Part shown: positions 35,116 through 43,367 of the stretch, in pieces
Numbering within the stretch: the stretch's first letter is position 1
Layout: the number at the start of each line of letters is the position of its first letter
Source of the DNA: Clostridiales bacterium UBA1316
GTDB taxonomy: Bacteria; Bacillota; Clostridia; Oscillospirales; Oscillospiraceae
Direction of reading: 5' to 3'
Assembly: GCA_002307055.1 (NCBI GenBank)
Contig: DBTM01000043.1
Location: 12,926 to 76,925 of the forward strand
DNA length: 64,000 bases
Notes under the pieces: model-generated
The model's database searches: none
The model's input: the letters and a program-made list of their open reading frames with translations, nothing else
Told to the model about the DNA's origin: nothing
Program-made: the position numbers and the translations under genes

Positions 35116-36042
35116 ATGAAAGTCCACGAAATTATGCAAAAGCGCATGGCTTTCTCTTTCGAAGTCTTCCCCCCCAAAACCGACGTCGGTTTAGAGAAGC
35201 TGGTTGGGAAAGATGGCGTGCTCGAAAAGCTGTACAAGATGAATCCTGACTACATTTCCTGCACTTATGGCGCCGGCGGCAGCAACGTTGGCACGAACCT
35301 TGTGGTTCTGGACGCTATTAAGAAATCCGGCCGCGTCGTACCGATCACCCACTTTACCTGCATCGGCAACACCCGTGAGGGCATCAAGCAGCAGCTCCAA
35401 ACATATCTTGATCACGGTATCAATCATATACTGGCGCTCCGCGGCGACCTCCCCTTCGGCTGGACCGGCACCGGCGGCGACCTGCATTATGCGACCGAGC
35501 TCGTTAAATTTATCCGTGATGAATTCGGCGATAAGTTCTCCATCGCTGTCGCCGGCTCTCCCGAGGGCCATATCGCCTGCCGCAGCCTGGAAGCCGACAT
35601 TTCCTTCCTGAAGCAAAAGCAGGATGAAGGCGCCAATTTCATCATGACTCAGCTGTGCTGGGATATGGACAAATTCCGTTATTGGATTGACGCTATCCGC
35701 AAGGCCGGCATCACCATGCCCGTCGACGTGGGTATCATGCCTGTTCTCGACGCCAAAGCTACAATCAACATGGCACTCTCCCGTAATGGCTGCGTCATGC
35801 CCAGAGCGCTGTGCGAAATTATCTCCAAAAACTGGATCTTCCCCGATCCGTTTGCCCCCAATGAATCTGAGCAATCCATCGCCGCCAAGCAAGCCGCCTT
35901 CAAAGAAGCCGGTATGGCTTACACCGTTAAGCTCATAGACGAGTACCGCGTCTGCGGCATCAACGGTATCCATCTCTATGCTCTGAATAAATATGAGGAT
36001 GTTGCCCGTCTGGTCTCCTTAATCGGCCTGAAGGATATGTAA
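35116..36042 (+). CDS. metF: Methylenetetrahydrofolate reductase
   Basis: 308 residues from the ATG at 35116 (SD AAAGGAG). TIM-barrel flavoprotein of the MetF family: FSFEVFPPKTDVG (13-25), ISCTYGAGGS, HFTCIGNTRE, ILALRGDLPFG, SIAVAGSPEGH, TQLCWDMDKF and GINGIHLYALNK. Interconverts 5,10-methylene- and 5-methyl-tetrahydrofolate. No MetV-type zinc partner next to it. First gene of the fhs-fchA-folD-methyltransferase run and likely its lead gene. Confidence 0.92.
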   Translation: MKVHEIMQKRMAFSFEVFPPKTDVGLEKLVGKDGVLEKLYKMNPDYISCTYGAGGSNVGTNLVVLDAIKKSGRVVPITHFTCIGNTREGIKQQLQTYLDHGINHILALRGDLPFGWTGTGGDLHYATELVKFIRDEFGDKFSIAVAGSPEGHIACRSLEADISFLKQKQDEGANFIMTQLCWDMDKFRYWIDAIRKAGITMPVDVGIMPVLDAKATINMALSRNGCVMPRALCEIISKNWIFPDPFAPNESEQSIAAKQAAFKEAGMAYTVKLIDEYRVCGINGIHLYALNKYEDVARLVSLIGLKDM

Positions 36043-36124
36043 ATGCCATCCGGCATATATGCAGCAAATCATGATGTTTATTAACTTAAAGAAATAACAG
36101 CAAAATAATAAGGAGGATATATAC

Positions 36125-37885
36125 ATGCTTGATCCGATCAAATTTAAAGACTGGCAAATAGCTGAGGATGCTGAGAAGAATTTACCCGATGTCGAATATT
36201 TCCGCAAAAAGATGGGTCTCCTCCCAGACGAAATTATCCCCTACGGCAAAACCCCGAAGCTCGATTTCATCAAAATCATGAATCGTTTAAAGGACAAGCC
36301 GGACGGTAAATATATCGAAGTTACCGCTATTACCCCCACCCCCCTCGGCGAAGGCAAATCCACCACCTCCCTCGGCATCATTGAAGGCCTCGGCAAGCTC
36401 GGTAAAAGCGTCGGCGGCTGCCTGCGTCAGCCCTCCGGCGGCCCGACCATGAACGTCAAAGGCACCGCAGCCGGCGGCGGAAACTCGCTCCTGATTCCGA
36501 TGACCGAGTACTCCCTCGGCCTCACCGGTGATATCAACGACATTATGAATGCCCACAACCTCGCCATGGTCGCGCTTAATGCCCGTATGCAGCATGAGCG
36601 CAACTATACCGATGAAGAACTCGCCAAACGCGGACTCAAGAGACTTGATATTGACCCTGAGCGCGTTGAAATGGGCTGGGTCATCGACTTCTGCGCTCAA
36701 GGCCTGCGCAATATCCGCATCGGTATGGGCACCACGAAGAATGACGGCTTCGAAATGAATTCCAAGTTCGCCATTGCCGTTTCCTCCGAGCTCATGGCCA
36801 TTCTCGCCGTCGCCCGCGACCTCAGAGATCTCCGCGAGCGTATCGGCAAGATTATTGTCGCTTATAATAAAAAAGGTGAGCCTGTCACCACAGCCGACCT
36901 TGAGGTTGACGGCGCGATGACCGCTTGGATGCGCAATACCATCAACCCGACGATGTGCTACACGATTGAGGGTCAGCCCTGCTTCGTCCATGCCGGCCCG
37001 TTTGCCAATATCGCCATCGGCCAGTCCTCCATCATCGGTGACCGCCTCGCGCTGAAGCTCTTTGATTACCATGTCACGGAGTCCGGCTTCGCCGCCGACA
37101 TCGGCTTCGAGAAATTCTGGAACGTCAAGTGCCGCCTGTCCGGCCTCAAGCCGAATGTTTCTGTGCTTGTCTGCACCATCCGCGCTCTAAAAATGCACGG
37201 CGGCGGCCCGGCTGTCGTCGCAGGCCGTCCGCTCCCGGCCGAGTACACCGAGAAGAACCTCGGCCTGCTTGAAAAGGGCTGCGATAATCTGTTCCACCAT
37301 GTGAACAATGTTCTTAAATCAGGCATCAAGCCCGTTGTCTGCATCAACAAATTCTACACGGATACCGATGAAGAAATCGCTCTCATCAAGAAGCTCTGCA
37401 AAGAGAAAAACGTCCGCTGCGCGCTGAGCGAGCATTGGCAGTACGGCGGCGACGGCGCCAAAGAATTGGCTGAACTCGTTATTGAAGCCTGCGAAGAGCC
37501 TGTTGATTTTAAATACCTGTATCCGCTTGAGATGCCTCTCCGCCAGCGCGTCGAGAAGATTGCCAAGGAAGTATACGGCGCGGACGGCGTCGATTGGGCG
37601 CCTCTGGCTATCGAAAAAGCCGAACGTTTTGAGGCTGATCCGTATTACGCGGACTTTGCCACAATGATGGTTAAAACGCACCTTTCGCTTTCTGCCGACC
37701 CTGCCATCAAGGGTGTTCCTAAGAATTGGCGTCTGCCGATCAGAGATATCCTTGTTTATGGCGGCGCTAAGTTCCTCTGCCCGATGGCCGGTACCATCAG
37801 CATGATGCCCGGCACCGGTTCCGACCCCGGATATCGTCACATTGATGTTGACGTTGAGACCGGCAAGGTTTCCGGTATCTTCTAA
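36125..37885 (+). CDS. fhs: Formate--tetrahydrofolate ligase
   Basis: 586 residues, SD AAGGAGG. ATP site [15 protein letters not shown] (about 70-84), [22 protein letters not shown] block (given in part as [14 protein letters not shown]), [24 protein letters not shown], the tetrahydrofolate-binding [13 protein letters not shown] and [15 protein letters not shown]. About 30 residues longer at the N terminus than many enzymes. Makes 10-formyl-THF from formate and ATP, or ATP in reverse. Codon use is strongly biased to C/G-ending codons, suggesting high expression. Confidence 0.96.
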   Translation: MLDPIKFKDWQIAEDAEKNLPDVEYFRKKMGLLPDEIIPYGKTPKLDFIKIMNRLKDKPDGKYIEVTAITPTPLGEGKSTTSLGIIEGLGKLGKSVGGCLRQPSGGPTMNVKGTAAGGGNSLLIPMTEYSLGLTGDINDIMNAHNLAMVALNARMQHERNYTDEELAKRGLKRLDIDPERVEMGWVIDFCAQGLRNIRIGMGTTKNDGFEMNSKFAIAVSSELMAILAVARDLRDLRERIGKIIVAYNKKGEPVTTADLEVDGAMTAWMRNTINPTMCYTIEGQPCFVHAGPFANIAIGQSSIIGDRLALKLFDYHVTESGFAADIGFEKFWNVKCRLSGLKPNVSVLVCTIRALKMHGGGPAVVAGRPLPAEYTEKNLGLLEKGCDNLFHHVNNVLKSGIKPVVCINKFYTDTDEEIALIKKLCKEKNVRCALSEHWQYGGDGAKELAELVIEACEEPVDFKYLYPLEMPLRQRVEKIAKEVYGADGVDWAPLAIEKAERFEADPYYADFATMMVKTHLSLSADPAIKGVPKNWRLPIRDILVYGGAKFLCPMAGTISMMPGTGSDPGYRHIDVDVETGKVSGIF

Positions 37886-38013
37886 AGAGTAAATCTCCTG
37901 TACGCTGTGCCGCCATTCTTTATGACGGCACAGCAGGCTGTATAGCTTGTGTAACGCATGCAATAAATCGTGCTTAAGCGAAATGCTGCGAGTTTATAAA
38001 GGAGAAAAACATT

Positions 38014-38631
38014 ATGTCATTTGTTACAGTCAGCTGCACTGAATTTGTCGACGCGCTTGCCTCTAAAGCTGCCGTCCCCGGCGGCGGCGGTGCTTCCGCA
38101 CTTGTTGGCGCTGTCGGTACGGCTCTTGGTTCTATGGTAGGCAACCTCACCGTCGGCAAGAAAAAGTATGCCGATGTGGAGACAGAAATATATGCGATCA
38201 TGGATAAGGCGGCCGTTCTTCAAAAAGAACTCCTTCATCTTGTCGATGAGGATGCCGTTGTTTTTGAGCCCCTGTCAAAAGCTTACGGTATACCGAAAGA
38301 AGACCCAAACAGAGAAAAAATCATGGAAGAGGCGCTTAAAACCGCTTGTTCCGTTCCGATGGATATCATGCGCACCTGCTGCAAAGCCATCGAGCTCCAC
38401 GAGGAACTTGCCGCCAAAGGCAGCGCTCTCGCGCTCAGCGATGTCGGCGTCGGTGTTATATTCTGCAAAAGCGCGCTCATGGGCGCAAGCCTCAACGTGT
38501 TTATCAACACGAAATCAATGACCGACAAAGCATACGCTGCGAAAATCGAAGCCGAAGCAGACGGTCTGCTCAATAAGTACTGCGCACAGGCGGACAAGAT
38601 ATACCAGTCTGTCATTTCCCGTCTGAGATAA
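38014..38631 (+). CDS. fchA: Methenyltetrahydrofolate cyclohydrolase (FchA/FTCD-C family)
   Basis: 205 residues, all-helical cyclodeaminase/cyclohydrolase fold. Hallmarks: AAVPGGGGASALVGAVGTALGSMV split here as VPGGGGASALVG, VGKKKYADV, the Asp in LVDEDAVVFE, and SDVGVGVIFCKSALMGASLNV given in part as LALSDVGVGV. Converts methenyl- to 10-formyl-THF. Lies between fhs and folD, so the pathway steps are in gene order. SD AAAGGAG. Confidence 0.88.
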   Translation: MSFVTVSCTEFVDALASKAAVPGGGGASALVGAVGTALGSMVGNLTVGKKKYADVETEIYAIMDKAAVLQKELLHLVDEDAVVFEPLSKAYGIPKEDPNREKIMEEALKTACSVPMDIMRTCCKAIELHEELAAKGSALALSDVGVGVIFCKSALMGASLNVFINTKSMTDKAYAAKIEAEADGLLNKYCAQADKIYQSVISRLR

Positions 38632-38673
38632 CTTGAAAGATTAATCTTTCAGGCTTGAAAGGAATGATTAATT

Positions 38674-39522
38674 ATGGCTGAACTTTTAAAAGGCGCAGCT
38701 GTTGTCGCTGCGATAAACGAAAAAATGATGGCGGATATCGCCGCCCTTAAAGTCAAAGGCATCTCCCCTACGCTCGCGATTCTTCGCGTCGGCGAGAGAG
38801 ACGACGACATCTCCTATGAAAGAGGCGCGATGAAGCGCTGCGATACCGTCGGCGTCGCTGTTAAAAACGTTATTTTACCGTCAGACGTTAAGCAGGATGT
38901 GCTGATGCAGAGCATCGAAACGCTTAATAATGATGCGAGCGTCCACGGCGTCCTCATCTTCCGCCCTCTTCCCAAACAAATAGACGAGGAAGCGGTCCGC
39001 AAAGCCCTGAAGCCCGCAAAGGATATCGACGGTATTACCGACGGTTCGCTCGCCGGCGTTTTCACAGGCAGCGGTGAAGGCTTCGCCCCCTGCACGGCTC
39101 AAGCTTGTATGGAAATACTGGATTATTATAAAGTTGACTGTAAAGGCAAACGCGCTACGGTTATCGGGCGCAGCCTTGTTGTCGGCAAACCCGCTGCCAT
39201 CATGCTGCTTGGTAAGCACGCAACTGTCACCGTCTGTCACACAAGGACAGTCGATATGCCTTCAGTCGCGAGAAACGCTGAAATTCTTATTGTCGCCGCC
39301 GGCAAAGCAAATGCCGTGACGAAAGAATATCTTGCCCCCGGCCAGATCGTCGTAGACGTCGGTATTAACATGACCGATGAAGGCAAATTATGCGGCGATG
39401 TAAAATTTGGCGATGCCGAACCGATTGTGGGCGCTATTACGCCCGTACCCGGCGGCGTCGGAACTGTCACAACATCAGTTTTAGTCTCACATGTTGTAGA
39501 AGCTGCAAAAAAATTATTGTAA
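38674..39522 (+). CDS. folD: Methylenetetrahydrofolate dehydrogenase (FolD family)
   Basis: 282 residues. FolD fold: ILRVGERDDDISYERGAMKR with Tyr 48 and Lys 54, KDIDGI, cofactor site VIGRSLVVGKPAAIML, CHTRT, VDVGIN and the GGVGTVTTSVLV end. The usual V-Q-L-P-L-P loop reads IFRPLPKQ, so the Gln assisting cyclohydrolase catalysis in bifunctional FolD is replaced, and PCTPKG is PCTAQA. With fchA next door this enzyme may serve only as the dehydrogenase. SD AAAGGAAT is modest. Confidence 0.9.
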   Translation: MAELLKGAAVVAAINEKMMADIAALKVKGISPTLAILRVGERDDDISYERGAMKRCDTVGVAVKNVILPSDVKQDVLMQSIETLNNDASVHGVLIFRPLPKQIDEEAVRKALKPAKDIDGITDGSLAGVFTGSGEGFAPCTAQACMEILDYYKVDCKGKRATVIGRSLVVGKPAAIMLLGKHATVTVCHTRTVDMPSVARNAEILIVAAGKANAVTKEYLAPGQIVVDVGINMTDEGKLCGDVKFGDAEPIVGAITPVPGGVGTVTTSVLVSHVVEAAKKLL

Positions 39523-39541
39523 TTAAAGGAGACTTTGTGGT

Positions 39542-40342
39542 ATGATTGTCATTGCTGAAAAATTAAACGGCTCAATTCCCTCCTGCGCAAAAGCGATTGC
39601 TGAGAAAGACGCGGATTATATCCGCACTTACGCCAAAAAGCAAGCTGACGCCGGAGCCACCTTCATCGATGTTTGCGCATCAGTCAAGGAAAATGAACTT
39701 GAAACCCTGAAATGGATGATCGATCTTGTTCAGGAAGTGACGGATACTCCGATTTCCGTTGACAGCCCGGATTCACGCGTTTGTTTGGCCGCTCTCCCCT
39801 TCTGCAAGAAGCCGGGACTCCTCAATTCTGTATCCGGCGAAGGCACAAAAATCGCTGATGTTTTCCCTGTCATCGCCAATACGAAATGGGACGTCATGGC
39901 ACTTCTCTGTGATGATACCGGTATTCCGAAAACAGCCGGAAAGCGTGTCGAAGTTTTTGATGTGATTATGAAGCGCGCCAAAGAATACGGCATTGCCGAA
40001 AACCGCATCCACATCGACCCGCTGGTTGAAATGCTCTGCACCTCAGAAGACGGTATCGCAATGGTTGTGGAAGTCATGAGTTATATCAAGAAGAACTACC
40101 CCAAAGTCCACATCTCCGGCGCCGTTTCCAACATTTCCTTCAATCTTCCGGTTCGTAAAATCGTCAATCAAGCTTTTGTCGTCCTCGCGATGAATGCCGG
40201 TATGGACAGTGCCGTTTTAGATCCAACGAATCAGGATCTGATGGGCATGATCTTCGCAACAGAAGCTCTCCTCGGTATGGACGAGATGTGCATGGAATAT
40301 ATCGGTGCGTATCGTCAGGGAATCTTTGGCGTAAAAAAGTAA
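39542..40342 (+). CDS. Methyltetrahydrofolate:corrinoid methyltransferase
   Basis: 266 residues, pterin-binding TIM barrel as in AcsE/MtrH-like and MetH folate domains. Motifs: IAEKLNGSIPS (folate-binding start), GATFIDVCASVKENE, PISVDSPDSRVC, LNSVSGEG, and IDPLVEMLCT; C-terminal GAVSNISFNLPVR and MNAGMDSAVLDPTN. Moves a methyl group between 5-methyl-THF and a corrinoid protein, almost certainly the product of the next gene. SD AAAGGAG. Confidence 0.88.
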   Translation: MIVIAEKLNGSIPSCAKAIAEKDADYIRTYAKKQADAGATFIDVCASVKENELETLKWMIDLVQEVTDTPISVDSPDSRVCLAALPFCKKPGLLNSVSGEGTKIADVFPVIANTKWDVMALLCDDTGIPKTAGKRVEVFDVIMKRAKEYGIAENRIHIDPLVEMLCTSEDGIAMVVEVMSYIKKNYPKVHISGAVSNISFNLPVRKIVNQAFVVLAMNAGMDSAVLDPTNQDLMGMIFATEALLGMDEMCMEYIGAYRQGIFGVKK

Positions 40343-40412
40343 AATAGTTTTTCAGCAAAAGGCTTTTTTATAATAAGTAATAATAATTAATTATTTACAG
40401 GAGGAATTTCAC

Positions 40413-41051
40413 ATGTCAAAAATCAAGGATGTCGCAACCGCAGTAGAATTCGGCAAAGTCAAGCTTATTGAAGGTATCGTTCAGGAAGCGCTGGATGCCG
40501 GTGATGATCCAAACAAAATCCTCAACGAGGGCATGATCGGCGCTATGAGTGTTGTCGGCGCGAAGTTCCAAGCTAATGAAATTTTCGTCCCCGAGATGCT
40601 TGTTGCTGCAAAAACGATGAAAAAAGGCGTTGAAATTCTGAAGCCTTTCCTCGCTGGCGACAGCGTTGGCAAAAACGGCAAGTACATTATCGGAACAGTT
40701 GCCGGAGACCTTCATGATATCGGCAAGAACCTGGTCGCTCTGATGATCGAGAGCGCCGGTTTCGAAGTTATCGACCTCGGTGTCGATGTCCCTGCCGACA
40801 AGTTTGTCGAAGCAATCAAAGCCAACCCTGACTGCAAAGTTGTCGGCGCTTCCGCTCTTCTGACAACAACCATGGATTCACTCAAGAACACCGTCCAGAC
40901 AATGATCGCAGCAGGCTGCAAAAACCAGGTTAAGATCATGGTCGGCGGCGCCCCCATCACCCAGGCCTTCGCAGATGAAATCGGAGCCGATGCCTATACC
41001 CCCGACGCCGGCGCCGCAGCTGTCAAAGCCTGCCAACTCATCGGCAAATAA
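40413..41051 (+). CDS. Corrinoid methyl-carrier protein (MtaC/MtvC-like)
   Basis: 212 residues. N-terminal helical cap (about 1-88, with MSVVGAKFQANEIFVPEML given in part as AKFQANEIFVP), then the Rossmann B12 domain with GDLHDIGKN (Asp 99, His 101 the lower cobalt ligand), LGVDVPADKF, SALLTTTMDSLK and GGAPITQAFADEIGAD. Accepts or donates methyl groups with the preceding methyltransferase. SD AGGAGG eight bases from the ATG. Last gene of the operon, followed by a terminator. Confidence 0.92.
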   Translation: MSKIKDVATAVEFGKVKLIEGIVQEALDAGDDPNKILNEGMIGAMSVVGAKFQANEIFVPEMLVAAKTMKKGVEILKPFLAGDSVGKNGKYIIGTVAGDLHDIGKNLVALMIESAGFEVIDLGVDVPADKFVEAIKANPDCKVVGASALLTTTMDSLKNTVQTMIAAGCKNQVKIMVGGAPITQAFADEIGADAYTPDAGAAAVKACQLIGK

Positions 41052-41068
41052 CTCTATAACAGCCCCAA

Positions 41069-41098
41069 AAACGCCCGAGCTAAAAAGCCCGGGCGTTT
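41069..41098. terminator. Bidirectional terminator between corrinoid and AraC genes
   Basis: 13-bp stem with one mismatch (41069-41081 with 41086-41098), AAAA loop, between convergent genes. Confidence 0.85.
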
Positions 41099-41119
41099 AG
41101 TTATGCAGTTTGTTCGCTT

Positions 41120-42358
41120 TCACTCCACGCTGTTGTCTCCGAAATAATTATTCCTGAACCGTTTCGGCGAAACACCCGTCTCTTTCTTGAAAACTTTAGT
41201 AAAATAGCTCTGGTCCTTAAAGCCGCACTGGCTGGAGATAATCGCCAGGCTGATGCAGTCCTCGAGGAGCAGCTTTTTGCTCTTCTCAACGCGTACCTTC
41301 GTGATATAAGCGGTCAGGCTCATGCCGGTCTCCTGCTTGAAAATGCTGCTCAGATAGGATTTACTGAGGTAAACCTCTTTGGCGAGCGAATCAAGCGTCA
41401 GCTTTTCGGCGCAGTTTTTCTTGATATAATTCGTAATTTTAAACACAACGTCGGAATGCTTGACCTGTGCTAGGTCGAAAGCCTGAACGATGAACCGCCG
41501 GACAATGTCGGATATCCAGAAAGCCAGCTGATCGACGTCGACGTAGGATTCAATCTGTAAAATAAAGTTTTCCGAAAGCCGGAATGTCTCCGAGGGATCC
41601 GCACCCGCCTCTATTGTGGCACGGGATAAAATAACCAGAAGTTCTAACAGCCGTGCTTTGATGGCGCTGATATCGAAATTTGAGTAAACGTAGATATGCG
41701 CAAGCATCTCATTGAGCATCGACAGCGCCGAGGTCTTTTCACCGCGCAGAACGGCAATCCGCAGGTCCTTCTCAAATTGTAGGAGCATATCGGCGCTCTG
41801 GGCGTCCACGTCATCATAATAATCTTTCGCAACATAGATCTCTTTCAGAATCTTTTCCTGGTCATAGAGCAGATTCTGCAGCTTCTGATGCTCAACTCCC
41901 GATATATGCGCTGTGACAACCGATAATATTTCCGAAATGTGCTGAACCTTTCGCGTTGAAAACTCGCTCAGCTGAGAGACCGCCCACGCCATATCCGGAT
42001 TCGGTAAATCAACCAGAACATCACCGACATCGCCCATGACAAACGGACCCAGTACAAGCCCTCCCGTAAGTGCGCCGGAACTCCCGGATATTGAAGCGGC
42101 GATAAATGTCAGCCCCATCGGGCAATAATAAATATACTTTCCGTTCCATCGGTGGGCTTCATGGCAACCGTAAAGGTGTGTCTTCAGCTGATCGTTTCTT
42201 TCAAAAGAGCAATGTCCGCAAAAATTCTTAAGCTCGTCCTCATGCAGAAGACAAGGCTGTGCGTTATCCGGTACATCGACAATCTTACAGCCGATTTCAA
42301 GTAATTCAGAAAAATGCTTTTGATATTTTTCGCATTTTTCCTGTAAACGCTGCATCAT
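41120..42358 (-). CDS. PocR-domain AraC-family transcription regulator
   Basis: 412 residues. N-terminal PocR sensor domain (about 1-170) with cysteine pattern FCGHC, GCHEAHRWNG and YYCPMG; a helical linker (about 170-300); two C-terminal AraC helix-turn-helix units (about 310-405: LTLDSLAKEVYLSKSYLSSIF given in part as SLAKEVYLSKSYL, then ISSQCGFKDQSYFTKVFKKE and GVSPKRFR). PocR domains are known sensors in cobalamin-linked and propanediol regulation. Located between two corrinoid-protein genes, it probably activates methyl-metabolism genes in response to a substrate or the corrinoid state. SD AAAGGAGA. Confidence 0.88.
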   Translation of the reverse strand: MMQRLQEKCEKYQKHFSELLEIGCKIVDVPDNAQPCLLHEDELKNFCGHCSFERNDQLKTHLYGCHEAHRWNGKYIYYCPMGLTFIAASISGSSGALTGGLVLGPFVMGDVGDVLVDLPNPDMAWAVSQLSEFSTRKVQHISEILSVVTAHISGVEHQKLQNLLYDQEKILKEIYVAKDYYDDVDAQSADMLLQFEKDLRIAVLRGEKTSALSMLNEMLAHIYVYSNFDISAIKARLLELLVILSRATIEAGADPSETFRLSENFILQIESYVDVDQLAFWISDIVRRFIVQAFDLAQVKHSDVVFKITNYIKKNCAEKLTLDSLAKEVYLSKSYLSSIFKQETGMSLTAYITKVRVEKSKKLLLEDCISLAIISSQCGFKDQSYFTKVFKKETGVSPKRFRNNYFGDNSVE

Positions 42359-42451
42359 AGGCCTGTCTCCTTTCTGTAAATATTAAATGTATTTATACTT
42401 TAGGATAAATCTGAATTAAGTTTTTGTCAACTTATATGTTGTACTGCTAAA

Positions 42452-42484
42452 AAAAGTGCAGCCGTTAATATCGGCCGCACTTTT
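42452..42484 (-). terminator. Terminator after the second corrinoid gene
   Basis: Stem 42452-42464 with 42472-42484 containing one mismatch; on the reverse strand a T-run follows. Eight bases after the stop. Confidence 0.8.
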
Positions 42485-42491
42485 AAATCCG

Positions 42492-43136
42492 TTATGATAC
42501 CCCTTTAACGCATATATCATAAGCCGTCATCGCCGCTTCTACAGCGTCATCGGTATAGATATCCGCGCCGATATGGTCACAAAAACGCTGCGAAACCGGC
42601 GCGCCTCCGATCATGATCTTGACTTTTTTTCGATAATTTTTTTCATTAAACAGGGCAACAACATGACGCATTTCTTCCATCGTCGCCGTCAGCAGCGCTG
42701 AGCAGCAGACAATATCCGCGTTGTTTTCAACAGCTGCGTTAAAATACTGTTCCGCCGATACGTCAACGCCAAGATCGATCACCTTCAGGCCCTTGCTTTC
42801 CATCATGATATGCACTATGTTTTTGCCTATATCATGCATATCTCCTTTAACTGTACCGACGATGACGACACCTGCTGACACCTGATCTTCAGCAAGCAGA
42901 AATGGCCGTAAAATCTGCAGGCCTGTATTGATTGCCCTGGAGGCAACAAGCACCTGCGGAACGAACACTTCGTCAATTTTAAATTTTTCTGCAACGATTC
43001 GCATTCCGTCAAGGAGCCCTTTATCCATAATAACTCGTGGTGGGATATTCTCTTCCAGTGCCTGTTCAACAGCTTCTTTGACTTTGGCAGAACGACCTTT
43101 TTGCAGATAATCGCTTATCCGTTCCAGCGTGGTCAT
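42492..43136 (-). CDS. Second corrinoid methyl-carrier protein
   Basis: 214 residues from the ATG at 43136 (SD GGAGG); the frame upstream to 43172 is not preceded by a site. Same two-domain layout as the 40.4-kb protein: helical cap to about 88, then GDMHDIGKN with Asp 99 and His 101, LGVDVSAEQYF, SALLTATMEEMRH and GGAPVSQRFCDHIGADIY. Clearly a paralogue but diverged in the cap, hence likely paired with another substrate methyltransferase, none of which is in the window. Apparently monocistronic. Confidence 0.9.
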   Translation of the reverse strand: MTTLERISDYLQKGRSAKVKEAVEQALEENIPPRVIMDKGLLDGMRIVAEKFKIDEVFVPQVLVASRAINTGLQILRPFLLAEDQVSAGVVIVGTVKGDMHDIGKNIVHIMMESKGLKVIDLGVDVSAEQYFNAAVENNADIVCCSALLTATMEEMRHVVALFNEKNYRKKVKIMIGGAPVSQRFCDHIGADIYTDDAVEAAMTAYDICVKGVS

Positions 43137-43276
43137 ATTTCCTCCAAAACATCTTTTTAGTGATTCTATCATGAATAGAGCGTTATTTCAATTAAAACAT
43201 CATTGTCGATTATATATGTTTGTATCCTATTGTCATTTGACCGCAGCAAGTATACACCGTAATTTTACCGGACGAA

Positions 43277-43317
43277 ACCTCCATGATGGTGCTTCAAATA
43301 ACACCGATCATGGAGGT
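43277..43317 (-). terminator. Hairpin downstream of the DUF4430-like gene
   Basis: 10-bp stem ACCTCCATGA/TCATGGAGGT plus an inner GGTG/CACC pairing. It lies 51 bp past the stop of the leftward gene; weak T-run, so termination is probable, not certain. Confidence 0.5.
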
Positions 43318-43367
43318 CTTTAAACGTTATTGTTTTTTTATTTCTATCAAGACGCGGTAAATCGAGC

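Noticed and set aside
35191..37072. Long leftward open frames opposite metF and fhs (260 and 261 codons)
   Set aside because: They mirror highly biased codons of the real genes, have no ribosome sites and resemble no family.
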